A DNA stretch of 45,363 nucleotides from an uncultured Corynebacterium sp. (GCA_943913645.1 CALTYZ010000020.1:1-45363); one strand, 5' to 3'; positions 25,545-35,184 are shown, counted from the first letter of the stretch. A program made the numbers and translations. The notes: generated by a model not told the origin, from the sequence alone.

Positions 25545-27638
25545 CTAATTGCCTGTTTCTTTCATACCACGCAACTCTTTTCGCAGATCCGCAATCTCGT
25601 CGCGCAGTCGACCTGCCAACTCAAACTTCAGCTCCCGAGCTGCCTCACCCATCTGCATGGTCAACTCGTCGATGAGCCGCTGCACCTCATCGGAAGCCAT
25701 CGTAGAAACATCGTGTTTCTCAACGATGGCAGCTTCGCCGCCTGTAGCGGGCTGCTCCCCTTCAAAATCGTAGACTTGGTCGAGGATGTCGGCGATTTTC
25801 TTGCGCAGCGGCTGTGGGTCAATCCCGTGCTCGGCGTTGTACGCAAGCTGTTTCTCGCGGCGTCGCTCTGTTTCATCGATCGCCTCTTGCATCGACTCGG
25901 TGACGTTGTCCGCGTACATGATGACTTCACCTGAGACGTTGCGTGCGGCGCGACCGATCGTCTGGATCAGCGATTTCGTGGATCGCAGAAACCCTTCCTT
26001 ATCCGCGTCCAAGATGGCGACGAGCGAGACCTCTGGCAGGTCGAGGCCCTCACGCAGCAGGTTAATACCGACAAGGACGTCAAATTCCCCGAGGCGCAGC
26101 TGCCGTAGCAATTCCACGCGCTGCAGCGTGTCAATATCGGAGTGCAGGTAGCGAACTTTAATGCCGTTATCGAGGAAGTAGTCGGTAAGGTCTTCAGCCA
26201 TCCGCTTCGTCAAAGTCGTGACCAAAACGCGCTCATTACGAGAGACTCGCTCGCGGATCTCGTGGATCAGATCGTCAATTTGGCCCTTGGTTGGTCGCAC
26301 GGAGACCTTTGGGTCAACGAGGCCAGTCGGACGAATGACTTGTTCGACGAATTCACCGTGTGCGGCTTCCAACTCGTAATCGCCTGGTGTTGCGGACATG
26401 TAGACGGTTTGGCCAACCCGGGCTTCGAACTCGTCAAATGTCAACGGGCGGTTGTCCACCGCACTGGGGAGACGAAACCCGAATTCAACAAGGTTTCGCT
26501 TGCGTGACATATCCCCTTCGTACATTCCGCCGATTTGGGGCACTGTCACGTGTGACTCATCGATGATGGTGAGGAAATCCTCAGGAAAGTAATCAATCAG
26601 TGTTGCGGGTGCAGAACCTGCTGGGCGGCCATCCATGTGACGTGAGTAGTTCTCGATGCCGGAGCAAAAACCAACCTGTTGGATCATTTCCAGGTCGTAC
26701 TCGGTGCGCATCCGCAAGCGTTGCGCCTCCAGCAACTTGCCCCGATTCTCTAGTTCTTCGAGACGATCCACCAACTCTAGCTTGATCGCCTCGATCGCTT
26801 TTTCCATGCGTTCATCGGTGGCCACATAGTGCGTGGCAGGAAAGATCCTCACCTCGTCTTCCTGGCTGATGACGTCTCCAGTCAGCGGGTGGATGTAATA
26901 CAGCGTGTCCACCTCATCACCGAAGAACTCCACGCGCACCGCTACCTCTTCGTAGGCGGGGATAATGTCCACGGTGTCACCTTTGACCCGAAACGTTCCG
27001 CGCTTGAAGTCAACATCATTGCGCTCATACTGAACGTCGACAAGCAGGCGCAGGAAACGATCACGCTCAACCTCCTCACCGACGCGCAACACGATTGACC
27101 TGTCCAGGTAGGACTGCGGTGTACCCAGGCCGTAGATGCAAGACACTGAGGCAACCACCACCACGTCCCGGCGCGACAGCAACGCTGAGGTGGCGGAGTG
27201 GCGGAGGCGCTCGACGTCGTCGTTGATTGAGGAGTCTTTTTCGATGTATGTGTCGGTCTGCGCGATGTACGCTTCTGGTTGGTAGTAGTCGTAGTACGAG
27301 ACGAAGTATTCAACCGCGTTGTGAGGCAGCAGTTGTCGCAGTTCGTTTGCGAGCTGGGCGGCGAGTGTTTTGTTTGGGGCCATCACGAGTGTGGGCCGTT
27401 GTTGTTGTTCAATTAGCCAGGCTGCGGTGGCTGACTTGCCGGTGCCGGTGGCTCCCATGAGTACCACGTCTTCCTCGCCGCGTCGCAGTCGGGCATCGAG
27501 TTCGGCAATCGCTGCTGGTTGGTCGCCGGAGGGCTTGTAGTCGGAGACGACCTCGAAGGGCTTCTCGCGTCGCTCGATCTCGCCGACGGGGCGAAACTCG
27601 GAGTGTGCGAGCACGGGGTGTTCTGCTGCAAAAGCCAT
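25545..27638 (-). CDS. uvrB: UvrABC excision nuclease subunit B
   Basis: Damage-verifying helicase-like subunit of nucleotide excision repair. The 697-residue protein has Walker A GATGTGKSA (62-70), the beta-hairpin region YYDYYQPEAYIAQTDTY, DEAD-like IIDESH, motif VI QTIGRAARN and a C-terminal UVR motif (DEVQRLIDELTMQMGEAA...) that contacts UvrC. The start ATG 27638 (MAFAAEHPVL) is the usual actinobacterial start. It has no Shine-Dalgarno sequence, but TAGACT (27646-27651) lies 7 nt upstream, consistent with leaderless transcription. The frame is open about 300 codons further upstream but is antisense to the peptidase gene there. Confidence 0.97.
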   Translation of the reverse strand: MAFAAEHPVLAHSEFRPVGEIERREKPFEVVSDYKPSGDQPAAIAELDARLRRGEEDVVLMGATGTGKSATAAWLIEQQQRPTLVMAPNKTLAAQLANELRQLLPHNAVEYFVSYYDYYQPEAYIAQTDTYIEKDSSINDDVERLRHSATSALLSRRDVVVVASVSCIYGLGTPQSYLDRSIVLRVGEEVERDRFLRLLVDVQYERNDVDFKRGTFRVKGDTVDIIPAYEEVAVRVEFFGDEVDTLYYIHPLTGDVISQEDEVRIFPATHYVATDERMEKAIEAIKLELVDRLEELENRGKLLEAQRLRMRTEYDLEMIQQVGFCSGIENYSRHMDGRPAGSAPATLIDYFPEDFLTIIDESHVTVPQIGGMYEGDMSRKRNLVEFGFRLPSAVDNRPLTFDEFEARVGQTVYMSATPGDYELEAAHGEFVEQVIRPTGLVDPKVSVRPTKGQIDDLIHEIRERVSRNERVLVTTLTKRMAEDLTDYFLDNGIKVRYLHSDIDTLQRVELLRQLRLGEFDVLVGINLLREGLDLPEVSLVAILDADKEGFLRSTKSLIQTIGRAARNVSGEVIMYADNVTESMQEAIDETERRREKQLAYNAEHGIDPQPLRKKIADILDQVYDFEGEQPATGGEAAIVEKHDVSTMASDEVQRLIDELTMQMGEAARELKFELAGRLRDEIADLRKELRGMKETGN

Positions 27639-27734
27639 GCCTGCAAGTCTATCTGCGCACGCAAGTAGGCTTGTGGCCGCGCTGTTGTGCTGTGGGGCTC
27701 TGCCTGCGTTTGGCAAGGGTGCGACAATGCGGGC

Positions 27735-28997
27735 ATGCGTTCTACTGTGATTTCTGCGGGCTTTCACGTCCGCGAGCACACGATTGAGGTTCCTTGGGAT
27801 CGCCGCGACGCGTCTTTGGGCAGTCTGCAGCTGTACGCGCGTGAGTTGTTTATCGACGAGCATGCGCCGCCGCTCGCCTATTTTCAAGGTGGGCCTGGTA
27901 ACTCTGGGCCGCGGATGATGATGGGGTGGATTCCGGAAGCGCTTCACCATTATCGCGTTTTTCTGATTGACGAGCGCGGCACTGGCCGCTCCACCCGGAT
28001 TGACCGCACTATGTCTCAGTTCATCGACGCTGACTATCTTTCGCGGCTGCGTCCACCGGAGATTGTCGCCGACGCGGAGGATCTTCGCGTCCATCTCGGG
28101 TTTGAGCAGTGGGATGTGCTCGGCAATTCGTTTGGCGGGATCTGCGTTGGGGCGTACTTGTCGTACTACCCGCAGGGGGTGCGGCGGGCGATGATGACGG
28201 GGTCGGTTCCACCGTTTGGGACTACTGCGGATGCATACAATCGCACCTGTCTTGATCTTTTTGAGCGGCGGGTTGAGCAGTTTTATCGGGAGGTGCCCTG
28301 GGCGGAGGGTCGCATCCGGCAGGTGTGTGATCATCTGGCTAATGCAGAGGAGCGGTTGCCTACCGGTGAGCGCCTGACGCCAGAGCGGTTTCGTTTTTGC
28401 GGTGTCGTTTTGGGTCAGGAGGCGGGTTTTGACACGCTTGCTGTCTTGCTCGAGGAGCCGTTTCATTGGGGTCGTCATGGCAAGCATTTGCGGACTGATT
28501 TTCTTACCAGCGTTGGCAGTATCGTCGGGCTTGAGCCGAATCCGCTCTGGGCGGTGGTCCATGAGCAGATCTTTGCTGGGTTGGGTGGTGGCCCCGTAGG
28601 TTGGTCAGCTGCGCGAGTGTATGAGGAGCGGGAGGGTTTCTCGGTGTGTGCAGACCCATGCGCGAGTGAGAAGTTCTATCCATTTGGCAATGCCTTTTTT
28701 CCCTTTCATTTTGAGCAAGATCCCGCGCTTCGCCCATTTCGAGATGCTGTTCATGTTCTTGCGCAGCGTGAGCGTTGGCTGCCTGTCTGTGATGTGGACG
28801 TACTGTTGCAGAATGCGACACCGGCGGCTGCTTTGTTGTATCGCGATGACATGTTCATCCCCTACGACTTTGCGATGGCGAACGCCGCGCGTATTCCACA
28901 GCTGTCGGTGACGACCAGTGATGCCTACCAGCATGATGGGATCTATCTTCATGGGGCGGAGGTCTTCCGCCAAGTGTTTTCCGCATTGTCGAACTAG
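27735..28997 (+). CDS. Proline iminopeptidase-like alpha/beta hydrolase (S33 family)
   Basis: A 420-residue serine hydrolase that probably releases N-terminal proline or similar residues from peptides. The nucleophile is Ser132 in GNSFGG; the oxyanion loop is QGGPG (51-55), where most S33 enzymes have HGGPG; DERGTGRS (79-86) matches the DxRGxGxS motif. Likely triad partners are Asp371 or Asp372 in YRDDM and His400 in QHDG. No signal peptide is seen, so it is cytoplasmic. Start at ATG 27735; a 16-codon upstream extension is less likely. It is divergent from uvrB and opens the accessory cassette. Wobble positions are rich in T and G (many TTT, CGG, GCG) compared with neighbours. Confidence 0.88.
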   Translation: MRSTVISAGFHVREHTIEVPWDRRDASLGSLQLYARELFIDEHAPPLAYFQGGPGNSGPRMMMGWIPEALHHYRVFLIDERGTGRSTRIDRTMSQFIDADYLSRLRPPEIVADAEDLRVHLGFEQWDVLGNSFGGICVGAYLSYYPQGVRRAMMTGSVPPFGTTADAYNRTCLDLFERRVEQFYREVPWAEGRIRQVCDHLANAEERLPTGERLTPERFRFCGVVLGQEAGFDTLAVLLEEPFHWGRHGKHLRTDFLTSVGSIVGLEPNPLWAVVHEQIFAGLGGGPVGWSAARVYEEREGFSVCADPCASEKFYPFGNAFFPFHFEQDPALRPFRDAVHVLAQRERWLPVCDVDVLLQNATPAAALLYRDDMFIPYDFAMANAARIPQLSVTTSDAYQHDGIYLHGAEVFRQVFSALSN

Positions 28998-29076
28998 GGC
29001 GCTGGGATTGCGATTGTAAGGCTGAATCGCGGTCAATTTCTTGCGATGAACCGTTTAGAGTCATAGGATTATTCTC

Positions 29077-29943
29077 ATGGTTTCGCCTCAGCCCCATGTC
29101 ACCGCCCGTGCGGCGATTCAGGCTGCGGGGCTCAAACATCGCGATGTTGCCCGTGATCTGGGGATCGACGCCAGCAAGCTGTCGAAATCTCTCGCTGGGG
29201 TGCGGCGGTTTAATAGTGAAGAACTCGCCCGCCTTGCCATGCTGACCGGCGTTGACGAAGCTTCTCTTCAGCCGCCACGACTTCCAGGGGCATCAGACTC
29301 GTCCGAACAGTCAGATCCCCCGGCCTCCGTGCATCCGAATCCGCGGACGAGCGGTGCCGAGTTCGAGCGGCAAAAGCAGCGCATTGCCGCCGCAGCTTGG
29401 CCGCTGTTTACAGCCCGCGGTTATCAGGGGGTGAAGGTTGCAGATATTGCCGCCGCTACGGGGATGTCTACGCCCGCAGTGCTGTATTATTTTTCCTCGA
29501 AGAACGACATTTTTCTTGCCACGCTTACCCTGTGTTCACAGCAGGCCGAGCGGCGGCGTGCCTTTGTCAATGACATCGCAGACCCAGCGAAGCGGCTGCT
29601 GCGTTTTGCTGAAGTGCAACTCGACGGCTCACCAGAGGCCCAACAGGAATGGACAACCTGGGCGCAGTTTTGGGCATCATCTACCGCGTTTGATGACGCT
29701 CAGCAAGCCACCGCAGTTGCCTACGACCGGTGGCAACAAGCGCTGCGTGCGATTGTTACCGAAGGCATGACAGCAGGCTGTTTTGTCGCTGGTGACGCTG
29801 AGGACATGGTGCAGACGGTCACCGCAATCATCGACGGATTCGGCATTCGCATGGTCGCCGGTGTGATCAGCCCTGCAGCGGCGCGCGATGCAGTCACCTC
29901 CTACCTGAAAACCTGGATCCGGCACACGAAAGGCAACGATTAA
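29077..29943 (+). CDS. Regulator fusing an Xre-type HTH to a TetR-family protein
   Basis: A 288-residue protein with two DNA-binding regions. Residues ~10-62 form an Xre/lambda-like helix-turn-helix (AGLKHRDVARDLGI, KLSKSLAGVRRF, ELARLAMLTGVD). A ~30-residue linker rich in Pro and Ser follows. Residues ~96-145 are a TetR HTH (AAAAWPLFTARGYQGVKVADIA, STPAVLYYFSSKNDIF). The rest is a TetR ligand-binding domain resembling the BetI-type C-terminal group. The ATG is preceded by AGGA at 8 nt. It lies 3 nt before the binding-protein gene, so it probably controls its own operon. Ligand unknown; a BetI-like domain next to a carnitine/choline acyltransferase makes a quaternary amine or its ester possible. 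Confidence 0.88.
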   Translation: MVSPQPHVTARAAIQAAGLKHRDVARDLGIDASKLSKSLAGVRRFNSEELARLAMLTGVDEASLQPPRLPGASDSSEQSDPPASVHPNPRTSGAEFERQKQRIAAAAWPLFTARGYQGVKVADIAAATGMSTPAVLYYFSSKNDIFLATLTLCSQQAERRRAFVNDIADPAKRLLRFAEVQLDGSPEAQQEWTTWAQFWASSTAFDDAQQATAVAYDRWQQALRAIVTEGMTAGCFVAGDAEDMVQTVTAIIDGFGIRMVAGVISPAAARDAVTSYLKTWIRHTKGND

Positions 29944-29946
29944 ATC

Positions 29947-31500
29947 ATGGTTCATCTTTCTCGTCGGCAGCTGCTCCAGGCCTCGTTGCTGGGCGGGGCA
30001 GCCGTCGCGCTTGCGTCCTGTTCACAAGCGCCGATCGAACAGATCGACACTTCGGGCCCTCCCCGTAAGGGCGGCACCCTACGCGTTGGGCTAGTAGGTG
30101 GTTCTTCTACTGACACCATTGATGCCCACGTGCCATCAAGCCAAAGCGACGGTGCTCGCCTGATCAACATGTATGATGCACTCGCGCGTCGTGACGAGAA
30201 TTACCAGCTCGAATACCGCCTTGCAGAAGCGATCGAGCCCAATAGCGACGCGACCGAATGGACAATTACGCTGCGTGAGGGTGTGGAGTTTTCTGACGGG
30301 CGTCCGGTGCGCCCTGAGGATGTCATCTTTTCCTACGACCGCATCCGCGACCCGGATGATCCGAAAAGCGGAGCGGCTTCCATCAATCACATCAAGGACA
30401 TGGAGGTGCTCGACGCGCGTCGGTTGCGTATCCGGCTTACTACTCCCGATGCCACATTGATTGACAGCCTTGCCGAGTACCAGATGGGAATTGTGCCGGA
30501 GGACTATGATCCGGCGCATCCGGTCGGCGCAGGTCCGTTCAAACTGGAGTTTTTCCGCCCTGGCCAGTCCACCGTGCTGGTGCGCAATGACAACTACTGG
30601 GATGGTCCGGCACACCTTGACCGGGTAGAGCTCATCGACTTTCAAGAAGAAGACGCAATGCTCAACGCACTGCTGTCATCCCAAGTCGACGCTATCGGAA
30701 GTTTGAACCACGCGCTGGCGCGCGTCATCGACTCGGATCCCCGGCTGACCACGTTGATCTCCCAAACTGGGATGTGGTTGCCACTGACCATGCGAGTTGA
30801 TGTTGCTCCGTTCGATGATGTGCGAGTGCGCCAAGCGATGCGGCTTGCGGTAAATCGCCAGCAGATGATCGACCAGGTGTATTCGGGCGAGGGGCAGCTG
30901 GGCAACGACATGTTCAGTTTGTATGACAATGCTTACCCGCATGACATCCCCCAGCGTGAGCAAGACGTCGAAGAGGCGAAGCGGTTGTTGGCAGCTGCGG
31001 GCTACCCGGATGGCATTGAGGTAACACTGGTTACTGCGGAGATCCAATCGGGTGCTATCCGTTGCGCGCAGGTTTTCGCCGAGCAGGCCAGACAGGCCGG
31101 AATCACTGTCAATCTTGAACAGGTTGACGTATCCACTTTCTTTGCTACCGGCAACTACCTTGAATACCCCTTCGCACAGACGTTCTATTACACCCGTAAC
31201 TTCATCCAGCAGGTCAATCAGTGTGCTACTGCGGATTCGCCGTTCAACGAGACGCACTGGGATGATGCCCAGTTCACGGCGAGGGTTAACACTGCCCGCG
31301 CGATCACTGACGAGTACGAGCGTGGTGAGCTCATCCGAGAACTACAACGCCAGCTTTTCGACGACGGCGGCTACATCATTTGGGGCTTTGCCAACCAGGT
31401 CGACGCGTACCACAACTACGTCGTTGGTCTTCAACCACACCCTGGAGGCATGCCGCTGTCCCAAGCTATGTTCCACGACGTTTGGATTGCAGAGGTTTAA
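29947..31500 (+). CDS. Peptide/opine-type ABC transporter substrate-binding lipoprotein
   Basis: A 517-residue family 5 extracellular solute-binding protein (Opp/Dpp/nickel type). The N terminus LSRRQLLQASLLGG is a twin-arginine-like signal and ends in the lipobox LASC with Cys25, so it is probably a Tat-exported lipoprotein. Family features include the GGTLRVGL start of the mature fold, WTITLREGVEFSDGRPVRPEDVIFSY and GAGPFKLEFFRPGQ. It is second in an operon, 3 nt after the regulator gene and 2 nt before the first permease gene. The ligand (peptide, opine, metal chelate or other) cannot be told from sequence. Confidence 0.93.
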   Translation: MVHLSRRQLLQASLLGGAAVALASCSQAPIEQIDTSGPPRKGGTLRVGLVGGSSTDTIDAHVPSSQSDGARLINMYDALARRDENYQLEYRLAEAIEPNSDATEWTITLREGVEFSDGRPVRPEDVIFSYDRIRDPDDPKSGAASINHIKDMEVLDARRLRIRLTTPDATLIDSLAEYQMGIVPEDYDPAHPVGAGPFKLEFFRPGQSTVLVRNDNYWDGPAHLDRVELIDFQEEDAMLNALLSSQVDAIGSLNHALARVIDSDPRLTTLISQTGMWLPLTMRVDVAPFDDVRVRQAMRLAVNRQQMIDQVYSGEGQLGNDMFSLYDNAYPHDIPQREQDVEEAKRLLAAAGYPDGIEVTLVTAEIQSGAIRCAQVFAEQARQAGITVNLEQVDVSTFFATGNYLEYPFAQTFYYTRNFIQQVNQCATADSPFNETHWDDAQFTARVNTARAITDEYERGELIRELQRQLFDDGGYIIWGFANQVDAYHNYVVGLQPHPGGMPLSQAMFHDVWIAEV

Positions 31501-31502
31501 CC

Positions 31503-32450
31503 ATGACACGTCTTGTTGCACGGCGCCTGGCCGTTAGCCTGTTCATTTTGATCGCGGTCTCCGTCATCATCTTCTGCGCCACCCTGCTGTTGCCTGGTTC
31601 TCCCGCTACCGCGATTTTGGGCCAGCAAGCCACCCCGGAGCGCATCGCCGCACTTGAAGCGGAAATGAACTTGGATAAACCCCCAGTTGAACGCTACTTC
31701 CTTTGGCTTGGCGGGGTATTTACCGGCGACTTCGGCACTTCAACATCTACCGGTGGTCCCGTTGCGGAGTTGCTCAGTGGGCCCTTGGTGAACTCCTTGG
31801 TGCTGCTCGTGCTCGCGGCGCTGGTTTCAATCCCGATTGGATTGCTTGTTGGCATCTATGCCGCTTGGTGGCGCGGGTACAGACGTGATCAGGCAATTAC
31901 CTGGGTGACGCTCGTGCTTGCGGCGATGCCTGAGTTCGTGATCGGTATTGCACTTATCACGCTGTTTGCAACCTCCGTGTTTCAAGTGTTGCCTGCGGTA
32001 ACGATGTCGCCTCCTGGTAGCCATGTGTGGCAGTTTCCGTCTCAACTCGTCTTGCCTACGCTGACACTTGCGCTGGTGGTAGGCCCCTATATTGCGCGTA
32101 TGACGCGAGCAACGATGATCGAAACGCTCGATTCCGGCTATGTGGAGATGGCGCGTCTGAAAGGTGTTCCTGAGCGGCGGGTGATTTTCAAGCACGCTCT
32201 TCCCCACGCGATTGGGCCAATCGCCCAGGTGGTTGCAATCCAGCTTGCGTGGCTGGCGGGCGGCATCGTTGTTGTGGAGTACCTGTTTCGCTACCCCGGC
32301 CTTGGTGTGGTGCTCATTGATGCCGTGAACTACCGGGATGTGCAAGTAGTTCAAGCTGTTTCGCTGCTCATTGCCGTCGTTTATGTAGTGGTGAACTTGC
32401 TTGCTGACATCGTCGGCATCCTCGCCAACCCGAAGCTAAGGAGCAGCTAA
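31503..32450 (+). CDS. ABC transporter permease, DppB/OppB type
   Basis: A 315-residue inner-membrane permease. It starts MTRLVARRLAVSLFILIAVS with a first transmembrane helix, then a periplasmic segment with LPGSPATAILG and the PVERYFLWLGGVFTGDFGTS pattern typical of DppB. The cytoplasmic EAA loop is MARLKGVPERRVIFKHALPHA, which docks on the ATPase. The start at ATG 31503 lies 2 nt after the binding-protein stop. An open extension upstream overlaps that gene and is rejected. It ends in a one-base overlap (TAATG) with the next permease. Confidence 0.94.
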   Translation: MTRLVARRLAVSLFILIAVSVIIFCATLLLPGSPATAILGQQATPERIAALEAEMNLDKPPVERYFLWLGGVFTGDFGTSTSTGGPVAELLSGPLVNSLVLLVLAALVSIPIGLLVGIYAAWWRGYRRDQAITWVTLVLAAMPEFVIGIALITLFATSVFQVLPAVTMSPPGSHVWQFPSQLVLPTLTLALVVGPYIARMTRATMIETLDSGYVEMARLKGVPERRVIFKHALPHAIGPIAQVVAIQLAWLAGGIVVVEYLFRYPGLGVVLIDAVNYRDVQVVQAVSLLIAVVYVVVNLLADIVGILANPKLRSS

Positions 32451-33451
32451 TGTCTACGCCTCACTCCTCCCCTGGCCACACGGATGCAGCCGCTGTCAGC
32501 GAGCAGCCCGAACTGAAGGTCTCCACCGCAAAGCCTGCTTCATTTCTCACACGCATTTGGGCACAGTCCGAAGGCAAAGTGGGCCTGGTGCTGACTGGCG
32601 CGATTGTGGTGCTCACCGTGGTGGGGTATCTCTTCGCCGAGCAACTCACCGGATACTCCACCACTGAGTTCATTGGGTTGCCGTTTACCAACGATGGCCG
32701 GTTCGGTACCGACAATCTCGGCCGCTCGGTGTTCACCCGGTTCATCGCAGGCGGGCTCATCCTGCTTGTCACTGCGTTTTTGGCCACACTGCTCGGCATG
32801 ATCGTTGGCACCCTGCTCGGCATGATCGCGGGCTATGTCGGCGGACGCACAGACTCCATCCTCATGCGCCTCAACGACGTACTGCTTGCATTCCCCCAGC
32901 TGATCTTTGCGATGCTCGCAATTGTGATCTTCGGACCATCGGCTACTGTTCTCGTGCTGGTCATTGGTCTTACCCACGCGCCGCGCATCGCCCGAGTTGC
33001 GCGGGCCGCAACACTTTCAGTGACTCATGAGGACTACATTCGTGCGGCACAGATGTACTCGGTGCCGCACTGGAAGATTCTTCGGCAAGAGATTTTGCCG
33101 AACATTACCGGCCCACTCGCGGTCGAAGCAGGCCTCAGGCTGACCTACTCAATCGGCTCAATCGCCTCTCTTTCTTTCCTCGGTCTTGGCATTCAACCGC
33201 CCGCCGCTGACTGGGGTTTGATGATCAACGAAAACCGCATTGCTTTGTCACTCCAACCATGGGGTGTGATCTTGCCGGTTATCGCGATTGCTCTGCTCAC
33301 TATCGGCACAAACATGCTTGCAGACGCGACCGCCCGGGCGACTGCAACGACGGCGATCCCGGTAAAACGCACCGGGCCGAAAGTCGAAGGGCAACGCCAA
33401 CCCAAATATGACCCAATCCGCCACGGGAACGAACCGACGGAGACAAACTGA
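32450..33451 (+). CDS. ABC transporter permease, DppC/OppC type
   Basis: A 333-residue partner permease. It has a ~45-residue hydrophilic N-terminal extension (Ser/Ala/Pro rich), then GRFGTDNLGRSVFTRFIAGG, the DppC signature, and the EAA loop region IRAAQMYSVPHWKILRQEILPN. After the last transmembrane helix there is a ~40-residue basic, hydrophilic tail (VKRTGPKVEGQRQPKYDP), longer than in typical DppC. One-base overlaps at both ends show tight translational coupling with its neighbours. Confidence 0.94.
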   Translation: MSTPHSSPGHTDAAAVSEQPELKVSTAKPASFLTRIWAQSEGKVGLVLTGAIVVLTVVGYLFAEQLTGYSTTEFIGLPFTNDGRFGTDNLGRSVFTRFIAGGLILLVTAFLATLLGMIVGTLLGMIAGYVGGRTDSILMRLNDVLLAFPQLIFAMLAIVIFGPSATVLVLVIGLTHAPRIARVARAATLSVTHEDYIRAAQMYSVPHWKILRQEILPNITGPLAVEAGLRLTYSIGSIASLSFLGLGIQPPAADWGLMINENRIALSLQPWGVILPVIAIALLTIGTNMLADATARATATTAIPVKRTGPKVEGQRQPKYDPIRHGNEPTETN

Positions 33452-35136
33452 TGCACACAGCAGCTACTTCCCCTACTCACGACATCGTTGTCAGCGTGCG
33501 CAATCTCAGGCTTGGCACACTTGATGGAACAGAAATCCTCCACAGCGTCGATTACGAACTTCGCCGCGGTGAGATCGTCGGGCTGGTCGGGGAATCCGGC
33601 TCCGGCAAAACAACTGCAGGACTTGCCGCCATGGGGCACTTCCGCCCGGGCCTGGTGTGCAACGAGGGAACAGTAACGCTGCATACCAGAAACTCTGAGA
33701 CGATCGACGTGCTCTCCCTCAATGAGGACGCACTACGAGAACTACGCGGCGCGCGGATCGCATACGTGCCGCAGGACCCGGCGCTGAGTTTGAATCCCGC
33801 TATGCGCGTCGGTGCGCAAATACGAGAAGTGCTCGATATTCACAACTACACCGGCAGCACCGACAATACGTCAGCTACAGGTGGTGCCGGAAACAACGTT
33901 GCTGCTGTTCGTGCCGCGCGTGTGCGCGAAGTAATGCGCGATGTCGATCTTCCAGACACCGACGAGTACCTCGCCCGCTGGCCACATCAGCTCTCAGGTG
34001 GCCAGCAGCAGCGCGTCGGCATCGCAATGGCCTTCGCGATGCATCCTGACGTGCTCATCCTTGATGAACCAACGACGGGTCTGGATGTGTCAACGCAAGC
34101 GCACGTATTAGCAACCATTCGGGCGATGACCCAACGTCACAATGTGGCGTCGCTGTATATCACGCATGATCTGGCCGTCGTCGCCGAACTTGCGGACAAA
34201 GTAGTGGTGATGCTGCGCGGCGACATTGTGGAAGAAGGTCCAACGAGCGCCGTGCTATACCAGCCAGAACACCCGTATACCCGCAGTCTGCTCGCTGCAA
34301 TCCCCGACCTAGCTGGGCGCAAACCCATCACCGGATATGACCGCTCCACCCCGGTGACCAGCACTTCGGAAACAACCAGCCAGCACGCGCCTCTGCTTCA
34401 GGTGCGCGACTTGGCAATGGCCTACGGCGACAATCAAGTGTTGCACGGCATCGATTTGACCCTGGAAGCAGGCGAGTCGGTTTTGCTGCTTGGTGAATCC
34501 GGTTCTGGTAAGACAACGCTTGCCCGCTCAGTCGCAGGGTTGAATCCTGATTACACCGGCGAGGTGCTCTTGCGCGATGAGCTACTGCAGCACAGCAGCC
34601 GGAAGAGGACCCTGGAGCAACGCCAAGATGTGCAGTACATCTTCCAATCGCCGTACTCATCGCTCAACCCCCGGCGCACGATCGGTGAATCATTAAGCGT
34701 ACCGATGGAAATGTCAGGCAAGCTCTCCCGCAACGAACAGCGCGCACTCGTCGAGGAGATTCTTGAGGCGGTGCAACTGGATCGAAGTTTCTATTCGCGT
34801 CGTCCTGGTGATCTCTCGGGCGGTGAGCGTCAGCGCGCTGCAATCGGGCGGGCTTTAGTCAACGCACCGTCGCTGCTCGTCTGCGATGAAATTACCTCCG
34901 CGCTTGATGTGTCTGTGCAGGCTTCGATTCTTCAACTCCTTTCAGAATTACGCAGGCAGCGTGGTCTCGCACTGTTGTTTGTTACCCACAACATTGCTCT
35001 TGCCCGGCACATCGCGACACGGGTGGCGGTGTTGAATCGCGGGATCATCGTCGATGAGGGACCAGTTGATGAGGTGCTTGAGCACCCCAAACACGAATAC
35101 ACCCAACGTTTGCTTTCGCACGTGCCCGAACTCTAG
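33451..35136 (+). CDS. Fused double ABC ATPase for the peptide-type importer
   Basis: A 561-residue cytoplasmic protein joining DppD- and DppF-like halves. The first half has Walker A GESGSGKTT (48-56), signature LSGGQQQR (~180) and Walker B LILDEPTTGLD. The second half has GESGSGKTT (~348), LSGGERQR (~454) and LLVCDEITSALD. Each half ends in an oligopeptide-type C-terminal segment (HPYTRSLLAAIPDL; HEYTQRLLSHVPEL). Fused ATPases of this kind are known in actinobacteria. The start ATG overlaps the preceding stop (TGATG). It completes a self-sufficient importer. Confidence 0.95.
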   Translation: MHTAATSPTHDIVVSVRNLRLGTLDGTEILHSVDYELRRGEIVGLVGESGSGKTTAGLAAMGHFRPGLVCNEGTVTLHTRNSETIDVLSLNEDALRELRGARIAYVPQDPALSLNPAMRVGAQIREVLDIHNYTGSTDNTSATGGAGNNVAAVRAARVREVMRDVDLPDTDEYLARWPHQLSGGQQQRVGIAMAFAMHPDVLILDEPTTGLDVSTQAHVLATIRAMTQRHNVASLYITHDLAVVAELADKVVVMLRGDIVEEGPTSAVLYQPEHPYTRSLLAAIPDLAGRKPITGYDRSTPVTSTSETTSQHAPLLQVRDLAMAYGDNQVLHGIDLTLEAGESVLLLGESGSGKTTLARSVAGLNPDYTGEVLLRDELLQHSSRKRTLEQRQDVQYIFQSPYSSLNPRRTIGESLSVPMEMSGKLSRNEQRALVEEILEAVQLDRSFYSRRPGDLSGGERQRAAIGRALVNAPSLLVCDEITSALDVSVQASILQLLSELRRQRGLALLFVTHNIALARHIATRVAVLNRGIIVDEGPVDEVLEHPKHEYTQRLLSHVPEL

Positions 35137-35184
35137 GCACAACAGGCAACCCATTGGGCGCAGTGGGACCCTGCGATTGACGCA

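Noticed and set aside
27639..28562. Upstream open extension of the uvrB frame (about 300 codons)
   Set aside because: It is antisense to the peptidase gene, has Pro/Arg-rich low-complexity composition and is not UvrB-like; the conserved start is at 27638.
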